Positions 7,630-15,794 of a stretch of DNA of 64,000 bases are shown here, in pieces. Every line of letters starts with the position of its first letter. Position 1 is the stretch's first letter. Both the position numbers and the translations under genes were made by a program. The DNA is from Nonomuraea polychroma (GTDB taxonomy: Bacteria > Actinomycetota > Actinomycetes > Streptosporangiales > Streptosporangiaceae): positions 8,583,501 to 8,647,500 of the forward strand of contig NZ_SAUN01000001.1 of NCBI RefSeq assembly GCF_004011505.1, written 5' to 3'. The notes beneath the pieces are model-generated. The model did no database searches and had not been told where the DNA came from. It saw only the letters and a list, made by a program, of their open reading frames with translations.

Positions 7630-8270
7630 TGGGCGGACAACACCGCGCGCATGTCCTTGATCGCCCGCAGTGTCCCCCGTACGGTGCCCGTGACCTTCGA
7701 GCGCCCGGCACGCGGCAAGTAGTCCACGTCCACCTCCGTGACCCGCCATCCGGCGGCCGCCGCCCGCAGCACCATCTCCAGCGGGTATCCGAACCGCCGG
7801 TCGGCCAGGTCGAGGGCGAGCAGCGCCGACCGGCGGCAGGCCCGCATGGGTCCGAGATCGTGGACCGCCACCCCCGCCGCGCGCCGCAGCCGGCGGGCCA
7901 GGACGGCGTTCCCGAGTCGAGCATGGGCCGGCCACGCTCCCGCCGCCGCGGGCACCCGGCGGCCCAGCACCAGGTCCGCCTCGCCCAGTCGCGCGGTGAG
8001 GAGCGGTAGCCGGCCCGGGTCGAGTGACGCGTCCGCGTCCATGAAGCAGACGACCTCGCTGGTGGCGGCCAGCAGGCCGGCGTGGCAGGCGGCGCCGAAC
8101 CCGCGCCGCGGCTCTCGTACGACCAGGGCTCCGTGGTCAGCGGCAATCCGGTCAGAGCCGTCGGTGGATCCGTTGTCGACCACGATGGGCCGGTAGCCGG
8201 GCGGCATGCGCTCCAGCACCCACGGCAACGCCTCGGCCTCGTCCAGGCAAGGCAACACGACATCGATCAC
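7599..8270 (-). CDS. Family 2 glycosyltransferase
   Basis: About 223 residues from GTG 8270 (a TTG at 8303 is the alternative start). The GT-A nucleotide-binding fold is visible in 'VIDVVLPCLDEAEALPWVL' and 'PIVVDNGSTDGSDRIA', and the metal-binding DXD motif is 'FMDADASLDP'. 'RRSALLALDLADRRFGYPLE' and 'VTEVDVDYLPR' match the later conserved regions of dolichyl/polyprenyl-phosphate sugar transferases. It lacks the C-terminal membrane helices of DPM1-like fusions, so it is probably soluble or peripheral. The acceptor is unknown. A nucleotide-sugar epimerase is encoded nearby on the same strand, so a joint role in surface glycan synthesis is plausible. Confidence 0.9.
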   Translation of the reverse strand: MIDVVLPCLDEAEALPWVLERMPPGYRPIVVDNGSTDGSDRIAADHGALVVREPRRGFGAACHAGLLAATSEVVCFMDADASLDPGRLPLLTARLGEADLVLGRRVPAAAGAWPAHARLGNAVLARRLRRAAGVAVHDLGPMRACRRSALLALDLADRRFGYPLEMVLRAAAAGWRVTEVDVDYLPRAGRSKVTGTVRGTLRAIKDMRAVLSAHQGQRTTMPA

Positions 8271-8280
8271 AGCTCCGACG

Positions 8281-8628
8281 CTAGAGCGCCCGTCCCGTTC
8301 CAACGCTTACAGACTGATGACGTTCCGCCGGGTCACGCGGCGGGGCGCGGGGCGTCAGGCGGACCTCGACGTCCGCGTCCAGGGCACGCGCCAGCCGCTC
8401 GAGAACGGGCAACGTCGGTATCGTCCCGCCGGCCTCGAACCTGGCCACCGCGGACTGGGTCATTCCCGCCTCACGCGCCAGGTCGTTCTGGGTCCAGCCC
8501 CGCTTCTCGCGCATGACTCTGACAGACCTCCCGAGCTCGTAGGCCAAGCGAGCGGCCTCGTAGGACTCCGCGGCTCCGGGCTCGGCCATCCGACGATCTC
8601 TGAGCTCCCGCCAGTTCTCCTCGCTCAT
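8281..8628 (-). CDS. HigA-like XRE antitoxin (toxin partner broken)
   Basis: A 115-residue protein with an XRE helix-turn-helix in the middle: 'VRVMREKRGWTQNDLAREAG' followed by 'MTQSAVARFEAGGTIPTLP'. This layout, with a helical N-terminal arm, is that of HigA antitoxins in reversed higBA operons of actinobacteria, where toxin precedes antitoxin. Its ATG overlaps the stop codon of the upstream frame (ATGA at 8628-8625), and that frame encodes the C-terminal half of a HigB-type toxin. With the toxin apparently inactivated, this is now an orphan antitoxin or regulator. Confidence 0.85.
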   Translation of the reverse strand: MSEENWRELRDRRMAEPGAAESYEAARLAYELGRSVRVMREKRGWTQNDLAREAGMTQSAVARFEAGGTIPTLPVLERLARALDADVEVRLTPRAPPRDPAERHQSVSVGTGRAL

Positions 8629-8846
8629 GCCCCTTCTTCTCCCTCGTCGACGGTGTGCTCCAGCTCAACACAGCGCCGCATGGCTCGCCGTGCTCGCTCA
8701 ACCTCGCGGTCGTCACGCGCTCGCGGCTTGTGGAACACGGTCAACAGCACGATGCGGCGGTGTGGCGCGATCCAATAAGTGATGCCGATACGACGCCTGC
8801 CATCACTCTGTGCGCTTGCACGATTACGTTCCCGCGCCAGGTCTCC
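8625..8846 (-). pseudogene. HigB (Gp49-like) toxin remnant, 5' half missing
   Basis: The 73 sense codons between the epimerase stop (TAG, 8847-8849) and the antitoxin start are open in one frame and encode 'IGITYWIAPHRRIVLLTVFH' and 'EVERARRAMRRCVELEHT'. These are the C-terminal beta-strands and helix of phage-derived Gp49-like/HigB ribonuclease toxins. Full family members are about 110-120 residues; here the first 40-50 residues and any start codon are missing, because the frame runs straight back into the in-frame stop of the epimerase gene. The 4-nt overlap with higA is preserved. I infer a deletion that fused the two neighbourhoods and removed the toxin's 5' end. Confidence 0.75.
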
Positions 8847-9815
8847 CTACCGAAGGGCGAATTCCTTCATGCCGTCCTCGAAGGAGATCCCGGCCGTGAA
8901 GCCCAGATCGGCGACCGCCCGGGCAGGAGAGGCGACGATATGGCGGACGTCGCCGAGACGGTAGGCGCCTGTCGTCACCGGGTCGGGGCCGCCGATGTGG
9001 GCGGCGAGGGCCGCGGCCAGGTCGCCGACCGTGTGCGGGGTGCCGCTGGCGATGTTGTACGCCGTCAGCGCCCCCGCCGTCCCCGCCCCGAGCGCCAGCA
9101 CGTTGGCCCTGGCCACGTCACGTACGTGGACGAAGTCGCGGCGCTGGCCTCCGTCCTCGAAGACCTGGGGCGGCCGCCCGGACAGCAGTGCCGACAGGAA
9201 GATGGACGCGACCCCGGCATACGGCGTGTTCCTGGGCATGCGAGGGCCGTAGACGTTGTGGTAGCGCAGGGCCACGGCCGTGCCGCCGGTTTCGCGGGCC
9301 CAGTTCGCGGCCAGGTGCTCTTGGGTCAGCTTGGTGGTGGCGTAGGCGTTGCGGGGGTCGAGCGGGGCGTCCTCCGCGATGACCGAAGGAGACAGGACAC
9401 TCCCGCACAGCGGGCAGCGGGGGTCGAACAGGCCCTCCGCCAGGTCCTCCAGCCGCCGCGGACCCGGGCGGACACGACCGTGGCGGGGGCAGTCGTAGGC
9501 GCCTTCCCCGTAGACGACCATGGACGAGGCCAGCACCAGCCGCCCGACGCCGTGCCTGGCCATGGCCGCCAGCAGGGTCGCCGTGCCGTAGGCGTTGACC
9601 GAGGCATAGTCGGGCAGATCGGCCACGTCGACGCCGAGTCCGACCTTGGCGGCCTGGTGGATCACGGCGTCGACGCCGGGCAGCAGGCGGTCCAGGGCCG
9701 CGCCGTCCCGCACGTCCACGCCCGTACGCAGGTCGGCGGGGACGACCTCGCACTCGAGCGCTTCGGCGACGTGGCTGCCGATGAAGCCGGAGGAGCCGGT
9801 GAGGAGCACGCGCAT
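8847..9815 (-). CDS. NAD-dependent epimerase/dehydratase (extended SDR)
   Basis: A 322-residue extended short-chain dehydrogenase starting at ATG 9815 (an upstream ATG at 9839 adds eight unlikely residues). The Rossmann motif is 'LLTGSSGFIGSHVAEAL', the catalytic Ser region 'LVLASSMVVYG' and the YxxxK motif 'YATTKLTQEHLA'. 'RYHNVYGPRMPRNTPYAGV' and 'RDFVHVRDVARA' are typical of UDP-glucose 4-epimerase relatives. An insert with two Cys pairs, CPRHG and CPLCG about 30 residues apart, may bind zinc. It probably acts on a nucleotide sugar and may serve the nearby glycosyltransferase. Its stop codon abuts the truncated toxin frame. Confidence 0.9.
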   Translation of the reverse strand: MRVLLTGSSGFIGSHVAEALECEVVPADLRTGVDVRDGAALDRLLPGVDAVIHQAAKVGLGVDVADLPDYASVNAYGTATLLAAMARHGVGRLVLASSMVVYGEGAYDCPRHGRVRPGPRRLEDLAEGLFDPRCPLCGSVLSPSVIAEDAPLDPRNAYATTKLTQEHLAANWARETGGTAVALRYHNVYGPRMPRNTPYAGVASIFLSALLSGRPPQVFEDGGQRRDFVHVRDVARANVLALGAGTAGALTAYNIASGTPHTVGDLAAALAAHIGGPDPVTTGAYRLGDVRHIVASPARAVADLGFTAGISFEDGMKEFALR

Positions 9816-9851
9816 GCCGCCGATCCAACACCCGCTCAAGGGCGGCGGATC

Positions 9852-10454
9852 TTACGAATCGGTGACCGCGCCCAGGTGCCCGACCAGTTTCTCCAACTGC
9901 TCGGCATAGTGCTCGGCGAACTCGGGCGAGGCCGGATCGAGGTCGAAGGCCGCCCGGACGAGTTGCGGGAACGAGACGCCGGCCGCGGCCATCGCGAACA
10001 AGGCCACCAGCACGGCGGCCGGATCGAGGTCCGCGGGCAGCTCGCCCGCCTCCTGGCGCTTCCGCAGCCCTTCCAGGTCGCGGCGCACGTCCTCGGCGAA
10101 CGAGGCATCGGGCGGGCCGTCATCGGTGAGCCCCTGCCAGACCAGCAGCTTGCCGAAGTCCCGCCGCTCGGCATTGGCCCGCACGTACCCGGCCACGAGC
10201 GCGCCCAGCGAGGACGAGCGGTCGGCGAACACGCTCTCCGCGCTCTGCCAGCGAGTGGTGATCGCCTGGTAGAGGCCCTCCTTGCCGCCGAAATAGTACG
10301 AAATCAGCTGCTTGTTCACCCCAGCCCTGGCGGCGATCTCGTTGACCCGCGCCCCCGCGAACCCCTTGGCGGCGAACTCCTCCAACGCCGCCTGCAGGAT
10401 CCGGGCCTTCGTGCGTTCGGGATCGCGTTGCCGTTCCTCCGGCGCTCGTCTCAT
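9852..10454 (-). CDS. TetR-family repressor
   Basis: A 200-residue regulator. The DNA-binding region is 'TKARILQAALEEFAAKGF' plus 'VNEIAARAGVNKQLISYYFGGKEGL', a canonical TetR N-terminus; the C-terminal domain ('KLLVWQGLTDD') resembles the TetR_C group found in many actinobacterial drug-responsive repressors. It is divergent from the FAD monooxygenase gene across 63 nt that contain two related operator-like elements. A -10 box (TAGAGT, complement of 10461-10466) lies 6 nt upstream of the ATG, suggesting a leaderless transcript. It most likely represses itself and the monooxygenase until a substrate-like ligand appears. Confidence 0.93.
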   Translation of the reverse strand: MRRAPEERQRDPERTKARILQAALEEFAAKGFAGARVNEIAARAGVNKQLISYYFGGKEGLYQAITTRWQSAESVFADRSSSLGALVAGYVRANAERRDFGKLLVWQGLTDDGPPDASFAEDVRRDLEGLRKRQEAGELPADLDPAAVLVALFAMAAAGVSFPQLVRAAFDLDPASPEFAEHYAEQLEKLVGHLGAVTDS

Positions 10455-10460
10455 GCACCA

Positions 10461-10511
10461 ACTCTATCATCCAACCGGATGGTTGACAGAATCATCCATA
10501 TGGTTGATAGT
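10461..10511. promoter_or_regulatory. Divergent promoter with two TetR-operator-like elements
   Basis: For the monooxygenase: -35 TTGACA (10483-10488), 17-nt spacer, -10 GATAGT (10506-10511), then 6 nt to ATG 10518, a near-ideal leaderless promoter. Two related elements beginning TCATCCA and ending GGTTGA cover 10467-10486 and 10492-10507; the first overlaps the -35 and the tetR promoter, the second fills the spacer. Occupancy by the adjacent TetR would shut both genes. Confidence 0.7.
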
Positions 10512-10517
10512 CGAGAT

Positions 10518-11771
10518 ATGACAAACCACATCGCGATCATCGGTGGCGGGATCGGCGGGCTCTGCCTGGCCCAGGGGCTGCGAAAGGCAGGCCGCGACGT
10601 GACCGTCTACGAGCGGGACCGGACCCCGGCCGACCGGCTGCAGGGATACCGGGTGCACATCGATCCGAACGGCGCCCGCGCGCTGCGCGACTGCCTGCCG
10701 GACCACCTGTGGCGGTCTTTCCTCTACACGACCGGGCGGGGCGGCCAGGACTTCGGCTTCCTCACCGAGCAGCTCGACCTGCTGACGCTGATCGAGACGC
10801 CCCAAGCGGCCGATCCCGCCGACGACCACCACTCGGTCAGCCGCATCACACTCAGGCAGGTGCTGCTGTCGGGGCTGGACGACGTCGTACGGTTCGGGAA
10901 GACGTACGAAAGGTATGAGCGCCTGCCCGACGGGCGGGTCGAGCTGTTCTTCGCCGACGGCACGAGCGAGACCGCCGACATCGTGGTCGCCGCGGACGGC
11001 GGGAACTCGCGGGTGCGCCGGCAGTACCTGCCGCACGCCGAGCGGGTGGACACCGGGGTCACGACCGTGGCGGGCAAGTTCCCGCTCACCGGCGAGACCA
11101 GGAAGCTGCTGGCGCCACGGCTGGTGGACGGGCCGAACAACGTCATCCCGCCGAAAGGCATCGGGCTGTTCTGCGCGCCGCACGACCTGAGCGACCTCGC
11201 GCCCGCGGCCGGCGGGATCGGGGTGACCGAGCAGGAGGGTGCGCTCATGGACAACACCAGCAGCTACGTGTTGTGGGCGGTCGGCGCGGCGGCGGGGCGC
11301 TTCCCATCCAACATTTCCGAAATGTCGGGCGAGCAGCTGAAGGACACCGTCGCGCGGATGATCCGATCGTGGCACCCGGACCTCCGCAGGATGATCGACC
11401 TGTCGCATCCCGACACCGTCAGCCTGCTGCCGATCCGTACCTCCATCCCGATCGACCCCTGGCCGGCCACGAACATCACGCTGCTGGGCGACGCCATCCA
11501 CAGCATGACCCCCATGCGTGGCATCGGCGCGAACACCGCCCTGCGCGACGCCCGCCTGCTGTGCCGCGCCCTGACCGCCGGCGGCGAGCCGATCCAGGCC
11601 ATCGCCGGGTACGAAGCCGAGATGCGGGAGTACGGCTTCGCCGCCGTACGCGACTCGCTGCGTGCGGCTCAGCAGTTCGCCGGGGAGAGCCGGGTCGCGC
11701 GGATGGGGTTCAAGTCCTTCCTCCGCCTCGTCCACAGGGTCCCGTCACTCAAGGCCAGGGTGTTCTCCTGA
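10518..11771 (+). CDS. FAD-dependent monooxygenase (PHBH fold)
   Basis: A 417-residue flavoprotein. The start is set at ATG 10518 because the promoter's predicted start site coincides with it; ATG 10500 is also in frame. The N-terminal FAD-binding motif is 'IAIIGGGIGGLCLAQGL', the DG motif is 'VVAADGGNSRVRRQ', and the second FAD motif is 'LLGDAIHSMTPMRGIGAN', where family members normally show GDAAH. This is the pattern of group A aromatic hydroxylases related to PgaE/MhpA/TetX. The enzyme probably hydroxylates an aromatic or polyketide-like compound, using NAD(P)H and O2; its divergent TetR suggests inducible detoxification. The substrate is unknown. Confidence 0.92.
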   Translation: MTNHIAIIGGGIGGLCLAQGLRKAGRDVTVYERDRTPADRLQGYRVHIDPNGARALRDCLPDHLWRSFLYTTGRGGQDFGFLTEQLDLLTLIETPQAADPADDHHSVSRITLRQVLLSGLDDVVRFGKTYERYERLPDGRVELFFADGTSETADIVVAADGGNSRVRRQYLPHAERVDTGVTTVAGKFPLTGETRKLLAPRLVDGPNNVIPPKGIGLFCAPHDLSDLAPAAGGIGVTEQEGALMDNTSSYVLWAVGAAAGRFPSNISEMSGEQLKDTVARMIRSWHPDLRRMIDLSHPDTVSLLPIRTSIPIDPWPATNITLLGDAIHSMTPMRGIGANTALRDARLLCRALTAGGEPIQAIAGYEAEMREYGFAAVRDSLRAAQQFAGESRVARMGFKSFLRLVHRVPSLKARVFS

Positions 11772-11815
11772 CGCGGGCTGTTGCATGCCGGGACCCGGGC
11801 GAACACTCTGGAGGC

Positions 11816-12553
11816 ATGCCAAGCGTCGACACGCTCGACGGCCTGCTGCGGGCCATAGCCGAGTTCGACATCGACCACTACGAGCCGGCCGTCGAGCCGG
11901 CGGCGCTCGACCGCGCCAGGCGGTCGCTCGACGAGGCCGGGCTGCTGCTTCTCGGCGAGGTGCACGGGGTCAGGGAGAACCCGCTGGTCATCTTCGCCCT
12001 CATGCGGCTGCTCGGGCTGACCAACCTGGCCCTGGAGTGGCCGGAGAACCTGAAGCCGCTCCTCGACGCCTACCTGGACGACGGGAGCGGGCTCGACCAT
12101 CCGCTGTGGTGGCTGGGCGACGGGCGCGTCACGGCGGGCCATCTGGCGGTGCTCAGGAAGATCGAGGGGCTGCGGGTCACGTTGTTCGACGGGGGGTCGC
12201 TCACCGACGACTGGTCGCAACGGGACGCCGCGATGGCCGAGCGGGTGCTGGCGGCACGGGCCGAGCCCGCACTGGTCGTGGCGGGCAACGCCCACACGTT
12301 GACGTCGCCGACCGATCTGGGGATGCCGATGGGGGCGTGCCTCGCGGCCGCGCGGCCGGGGCTGGAGAGCGTGCGCATCGACTACGGGGCGGGGAGCTTC
12401 TACAACTTCGAGCCGCGGGACGTCAAAGGACCGTCCGAGGAGGCGGGCCTGCGGGTCGCGGAGGACGGGCTGGTCGTGGGGCTGCCCGCGTTCGGCGAGG
12501 CCACGGTTCCGCATCTGCCGTTCGAGCTGCTACGGGAGCGGCTCGGGCGGTGA
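11816..12553 (+). CDS. EreA/ChaN-like protein
   Basis: A 245-residue soluble protein. The motif 'LLLLGEVHGVRENPLVIFAL' (about residues 42-61), the Glu in 'LALEWPENLKP' and the late His in 'VVAGNAHTL' follow the spacing of the erythromycin-esterase/ChaN/TIKI superfamily, in which Glu and His residues line a metal- or substrate-binding pocket. Substrates of such proteins range from macrolides to haem and peptides, so I do not assign one. The start at 11816 has GGAGG only 1 nt away, which is too close for a normal Shine-Dalgarno; no better in-frame start exists nearby. It is probably a separate unit from the monooxygenase. Confidence 0.68.
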   Translation: MPSVDTLDGLLRAIAEFDIDHYEPAVEPAALDRARRSLDEAGLLLLGEVHGVRENPLVIFALMRLLGLTNLALEWPENLKPLLDAYLDDGSGLDHPLWWLGDGRVTAGHLAVLRKIEGLRVTLFDGGSLTDDWSQRDAAMAERVLAARAEPALVVAGNAHTLTSPTDLGMPMGACLAAARPGLESVRIDYGAGSFYNFEPRDVKGPSEEAGLRVAEDGLVVGLPAFGEATVPHLPFELLRERLGR

Positions 12554-12579
12554 GGGGCACGCTTTTCGGCCTCGAATCA

Positions 12580-12595
12580 CTGAGACTGATCTCAG
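12580..12595. promoter_or_regulatory. Inverted repeat upstream of desaturase
   Basis: CTGAGA-CTGA-TCTCAG is a perfect inverted repeat 27 nt after the preceding stop and about 80 nt before the desaturase start. A TANNNT box (TAGGGT, 12636-12641) further down could be the desaturase -10. It could be an operator or a small terminator stem. Confidence 0.35.
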
Positions 12596-12674
12596 CCACG
12601 TGACAAGACGGGCTGGCGCACGCCGCTCCGATACGTAGGGTTGGGGCAATGTGCACCGCGAGGTAAGGAGACCT

Positions 12675-13691
12675 GTGGTCATTCCTGGCACGCTCGACAC
12701 TCGGGGAAGCGACTTCGCCCGACTAGCCCACACCATTGCGGACGCCGGTCTTTTGGACCGGCGTCCCTTTTATTACGCAACGCGTATCTCCATCGCCGTC
12801 GTCGTCTACCTCGGCTGCTGGACGTTGTTCGCCTGGCTGGGCGACTCGTGGCTGCAGTTGCTCGTCGCGGCAGCGCTGGCCGTGGTGTTCGCGCAGTTCG
12901 GGTTCGTCGCCCACGACATCGGGCACCGGCAGGTCTTCAGAACGCGGCGGCCGAGCGATGTGGCGGGCCTGCTGATCGGCAACCTCGGCATCGGGCTCGG
13001 CTGGGGCTGGTGGAGCAGCAAGCACAACCGCCACCACGCCAACCCCAACCACGAGGACCACGACCCGGACGTCTCCCCCGCGGTCATCGTCTGGTCGCCG
13101 GAGCAGGCCATCAGGAGCCGGGGGCTACCGCGCTTCATCGCGAGATATCAGGCCTTCTGGTTCTTCCCGCTGCTCACCCTGGAAGCCTGGCATCTCCACG
13201 TGGCCAGCTTCAAAGCTCTGTTCAATCCGTCGGCCAAGAGGCGCGGCCCGGAACTGGCGCTGCTGATCGCGCATTTCGCGGCGTATTTCGGGGTGGTCTT
13301 CACCGTGTTGCCGGTCGGGAAGGCGCTGCTGTTCCTGGTCATACATCAGGGGTTGTTCGGGCTCTATCTGGGGAGCACGTTCGCACCGAACCACAAGGGG
13401 ATGCCGGTGCTGACAAAGGAGGACAAGCTGGACTTCCTGCGCAAGCAGGTGCTTACTTCACGCAATGTCAGGGGCGGCTGGTTCACCGACGTGGCGCTCG
13501 GCCAGCTCAACTATCAGATCGAGCACCATCTGTTCCCCCACATGCCGGCCCCGAGCCTGCGCCGGGCGCAACCCATCGTGCAGCAGTACTGCGCCGAGAT
13601 CGGCGTCAGCTACCTGCAGACAGGGCTGCTCGACTCGTACGGGCAGGCACTGCGCCACCTGCACGAGGTCGGCGCTCCGCTAAGGAGATGA
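12675..13691 (+). CDS. Membrane fatty-acid desaturase
   Basis: A 338-residue acyl desaturase. GTG 12675 is preferred because AAGGAG lies just upstream; ATG 12651 has no such site. The three histidine boxes of the di-iron membrane desaturases are present: 'HDIGH', 'SKHNRHH' and 'QIEHHLFPHMP', with four to five hydrophobic spans between them. The QxxHH third box places it with front-end-type or DesA3-like desaturases that act on phospholipid-bound acyl chains using O2 and electrons from ferredoxin or a reductase. No reductase gene is adjacent. It probably adjusts membrane fluidity, for example in the cold. Confidence 0.93.
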   Translation: MVIPGTLDTRGSDFARLAHTIADAGLLDRRPFYYATRISIAVVVYLGCWTLFAWLGDSWLQLLVAAALAVVFAQFGFVAHDIGHRQVFRTRRPSDVAGLLIGNLGIGLGWGWWSSKHNRHHANPNHEDHDPDVSPAVIVWSPEQAIRSRGLPRFIARYQAFWFFPLLTLEAWHLHVASFKALFNPSAKRRGPELALLIAHFAAYFGVVFTVLPVGKALLFLVIHQGLFGLYLGSTFAPNHKGMPVLTKEDKLDFLRKQVLTSRNVRGGWFTDVALGQLNYQIEHHLFPHMPAPSLRRAQPIVQQYCAEIGVSYLQTGLLDSYGQALRHLHEVGAPLRR

Positions 13692-13700
13692 GCCGCCTGA

Positions 13701-13919
13701 TCACTCTTTCCCCTCCTCCAGCCGCTGGAGCAGCCAATCTCGGCGGCGTTCGAGCCCGGCGATCAGTTCGACCTGTTCGTCCGCCTGGCTGATCACGGCC
13801 GCCTTCTCCATCTGGTCCGTCGCGCCCATGTCGCGAATCTGCTCGCGGATCTCCCGGTTCTCAGCTCGAAGCCGCTCCAGGTCCTCTTCGACCTGCCGGA
13901 GTTCATCCTTTGTGCTCAT
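13701..13919 (-). CDS. Small coiled-coil protein
   Basis: A 72-residue, highly charged protein that is helical almost throughout: 'ELRQVEEDLERLRAENREIR' shows heptad spacing of Leu/Val/Ile, a break at 'DMGATDQ', and a second helix 'VELIAGLERRRDWLLQRLEE'. It is therefore likely a short antiparallel or dimeric coiled coil. There is no membrane segment or enzymatic motif. It is divergent from the sensor kinase gene only about 30 nt away and convergent with the desaturase, whose stop is 10 nt from its own. Function unknown. Confidence 0.7.
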   Translation of the reverse strand: MSTKDELRQVEEDLERLRAENREIREQIRDMGATDQMEKAAVISQADEQVELIAGLERRRDWLLQRLEEGKE

Positions 13920-13950
13920 TCAACGGCTCTACCCGTACAGAATGGGAGGC

Positions 13951-15075
13951 ATGCGAAGGCCGCCCACCAGCACGATCGTGTCGCTCGCGGCGATCGCCGC
14001 GGTGCTGGCCGGGACGCTGGTGACCTACGCCTTCCGCAGTGACAGGCAGTTGAACGTGCTGGACGTCGTGCTGCCGATCGTCGCGTTCGCCGGGCTGCTG
14101 GCGCGGCGCGCGTACCCGGTGACGGCGTTGATCGTCGTGGCCGTGTCCGTCGCCGTCTACTATCCGCGGGCGGGGCTCGACGGGCCGCTGATCGTGCTGG
14201 CGTTCATGGTCCTCTTCACCGCCGCCGACCGGGGGCACCTCGTCGCGGCCATCACGGTCGGATCGGTGTTGCTGCTCGGCATGGGGCTCGGCGAGCTCGG
14301 CGGCCCACGGCACGTGGACGACACCATGTTCGTCGCGATCGGCGGGTGGGTGGTGGCGGCCATCGCGTTCGGCGGGGTGACCCGTAACCGGCGCGCGTAC
14401 CTGGAGGAGGCAGAGCGCCGCGCGATCGACGCCGAGCACGGCAAGGAGGAGGAGGCCAGGCGGCGGGAGAGCGAGGAGCGGCTGCGTATCGCCAGGGAAC
14501 TGCACGACGTGCTCGGGCACAACATCTCGATGATCAACGTGCAGGCGGCCGCCGCGTTGCACGGGCTGAAGAAGCGGCCCGAGGACGCCGAGGCGGCGCT
14601 GCGGACGATCAAGGACACCAGCAAGGAGACGCTGCGCGAGCTGCGGACCACGCTCGGGGTGCTGCGGCAGGTGGACGAGGGCGCGCCGACCGCGCCCGCC
14701 GACAGCCTGGCACGAGTGTACGCGCTGGTCGCCGCCTCAGGCCTGGAGGTACGTACGGAGCTGTCGGGCCCGCTCGACGCGGTGCCGACCGAGGTGGACC
14801 TGGCCGCCACCCGCATCATCAGGGAGGCCCTGACGAACGTCTCCCGCCATTCCGGCTCAAACCAGGCCACGCTGACAATCACCAACGCATCCGGAAATAT
14901 CATGATCTGCGTGGAAGATGAGGGGCCGGGCGCCACGTACGACGGAGGCAGCGGCTTCGGCCTGCAGGGCATGCGCGAACGGGCGAGCGCGCTCGGCGGC
15001 ACCCTGGAGGCGGGCCCCCGCCCCGAGGGCGGCTTCCGCGTCGTCGCCCGCCTGCCGTTGAACGGAGTGCGATGA
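13951..15075 (+). CDS. NarL-type sensor histidine kinase
   Basis: A 374-residue kinase from ATG 13951 (ATG 13942 is in frame and nearly as likely). Four to five membrane spans occupy residues 10-150 with very short loops, so the signal may be sensed within the membrane, for instance respiratory state. A charged linker precedes the phosphoacceptor helix 'LRIARELHDVLGHNISMINV' with His185. The ATPase domain shows 'REALTNVSRHSG', 'DEGPG' and 'GFGLQGMRERASALGG'. The stop overlaps the regulator start by ATGA (15072-15075). The pair sits directly in front of cydAB, which is the obvious candidate target. Confidence 0.93.
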   Translation: MRRPPTSTIVSLAAIAAVLAGTLVTYAFRSDRQLNVLDVVLPIVAFAGLLARRAYPVTALIVVAVSVAVYYPRAGLDGPLIVLAFMVLFTAADRGHLVAAITVGSVLLLGMGLGELGGPRHVDDTMFVAIGGWVVAAIAFGGVTRNRRAYLEEAERRAIDAEHGKEEEARRRESEERLRIARELHDVLGHNISMINVQAAAALHGLKKRPEDAEAALRTIKDTSKETLRELRTTLGVLRQVDEGAPTAPADSLARVYALVAASGLEVRTELSGPLDAVPTEVDLAATRIIREALTNVSRHSGSNQATLTITNASGNIMICVEDEGPGATYDGGSGFGLQGMRERASALGGTLEAGPRPEGGFRVVARLPLNGVR

Positions 15076-15740
15076 TCCGCGTGTTGCTCGCCGACGACCA
15101 GACCCTGGTACGCGCCGGGTTCCGGTCCATACTCAGCGACGAGGACGACATCGAGGTCGTCGCCGAGGCCCCCAACGGGGCGGCGGCCATCGCCGGGGCC
15201 CGCGAGCACCGCCCCGACGTCGTGCTGATGGACATCCGCATGCCCGAGCTCGACGGCCTGGAGGCCACCCGCAGGATCGCCGGCGACCCGCGGCTCGACG
15301 GCGTCAAGGTGATCATCCTGACCACGTTCGACCTCGACGACTACGTGTACGGGGCGTTGCGGGCGGGCGCGAGCGGTTTCCTGGTCAAGGACACCGAGCC
15401 TGCCGAGCTGATCCACGCGGTCCGGGTCGTGGCCAGGGGCGACGCGCTGATCTCCCCATCGGTCACCCGGCGGCTGATCGCCGAGTTCGCCGGCCGGGTC
15501 AAGCGCCCCGAGCCGGGACCCGAGCTGAACGCGCTCACCGAACGCGAGCGCGAAGTCATGACGCTGGTCGCCGCGGGCCTGTCGAACGACGAGATCGCGG
15601 CCCGGCTCGTGCTCAGCCCCGCCACCGCGAAGACGCACGTCAGCCGCATCATGACGAAGCTGTCGGTCCGCGACAGAGCGCAGGTCGTGGTGCTCGCCTA
15701 CGAGGCCGGCATGATCACTCCGGGCTGGCTTACACCCTGA
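15072..15740 (+). CDS. NarL/LuxR-family response regulator
   Basis: A 222-residue regulator translationally coupled to the kinase. The receiver has Asp8-Asp9, phosphoacceptor Asp54 in 'VLMDIRMPELDG', 'LTTFDLDDYVYG' and the conserved Lys in 'FLVKDTEP'. The LuxR-type output domain contains 'LTEREREVMTLVAAGLSNDE' and 'LSPATAKTHVSRIMTKLSVR'. Regulators of this class bind short palindromes as dimers; two overlapping inverted repeats occur 22-54 nt after its stop and just ahead of cydA, so it may activate cydAB when the main terminal oxidase is limited. That link is inference from position. Confidence 0.95.
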   Translation: MIRVLLADDQTLVRAGFRSILSDEDDIEVVAEAPNGAAAIAGAREHRPDVVLMDIRMPELDGLEATRRIAGDPRLDGVKVIILTTFDLDDYVYGALRAGASGFLVKDTEPAELIHAVRVVARGDALISPSVTRRLIAEFAGRVKRPEPGPELNALTEREREVMTLVAAGLSNDEIAARLVLSPATAKTHVSRIMTKLSVRDRAQVVVLAYEAGMITPGWLTP

Positions 15741-15761
15741 GATGTATGCCGGGCGGCGCAT

Positions 15762-15794
15762 TACATCCCAAGGATGTAGGCAGGTGACTGCCTA
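15762..15794. promoter_or_regulatory. Two overlapping inverted repeats upstream of cydA
   Basis: Repeat 1 is TACATCC-CAA-GGATGTA (15762-15778); repeat 2 is TAGGCAG-GTGA-CTGCCTA (15777-15794). Both have perfect 7-bp arms and share two bases. A further GATGTA occurs at 15741-15746. They lie 43-75 nt before the cydA start, a typical activator or repressor position. Neither resembles the Rex consensus. Confidence 0.6.

Noticed and set aside
6691..8303. Fatty-acid or polyketide biosynthetic cluster around KAS III and the glycosyltransferase
   Set aside because: No acyl carrier protein, other ketosynthase, ketoreductase or malonyltransferase is nearby; KAS III appears to stand alone with its TetR.
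8655..10517. Extension of the monooxygenase frame about 1.9 kb upstream
   Set aside because: This part is antisense to the epimerase and TetR genes and resembles no flavoprotein; the leaderless promoter places the start at 10518.
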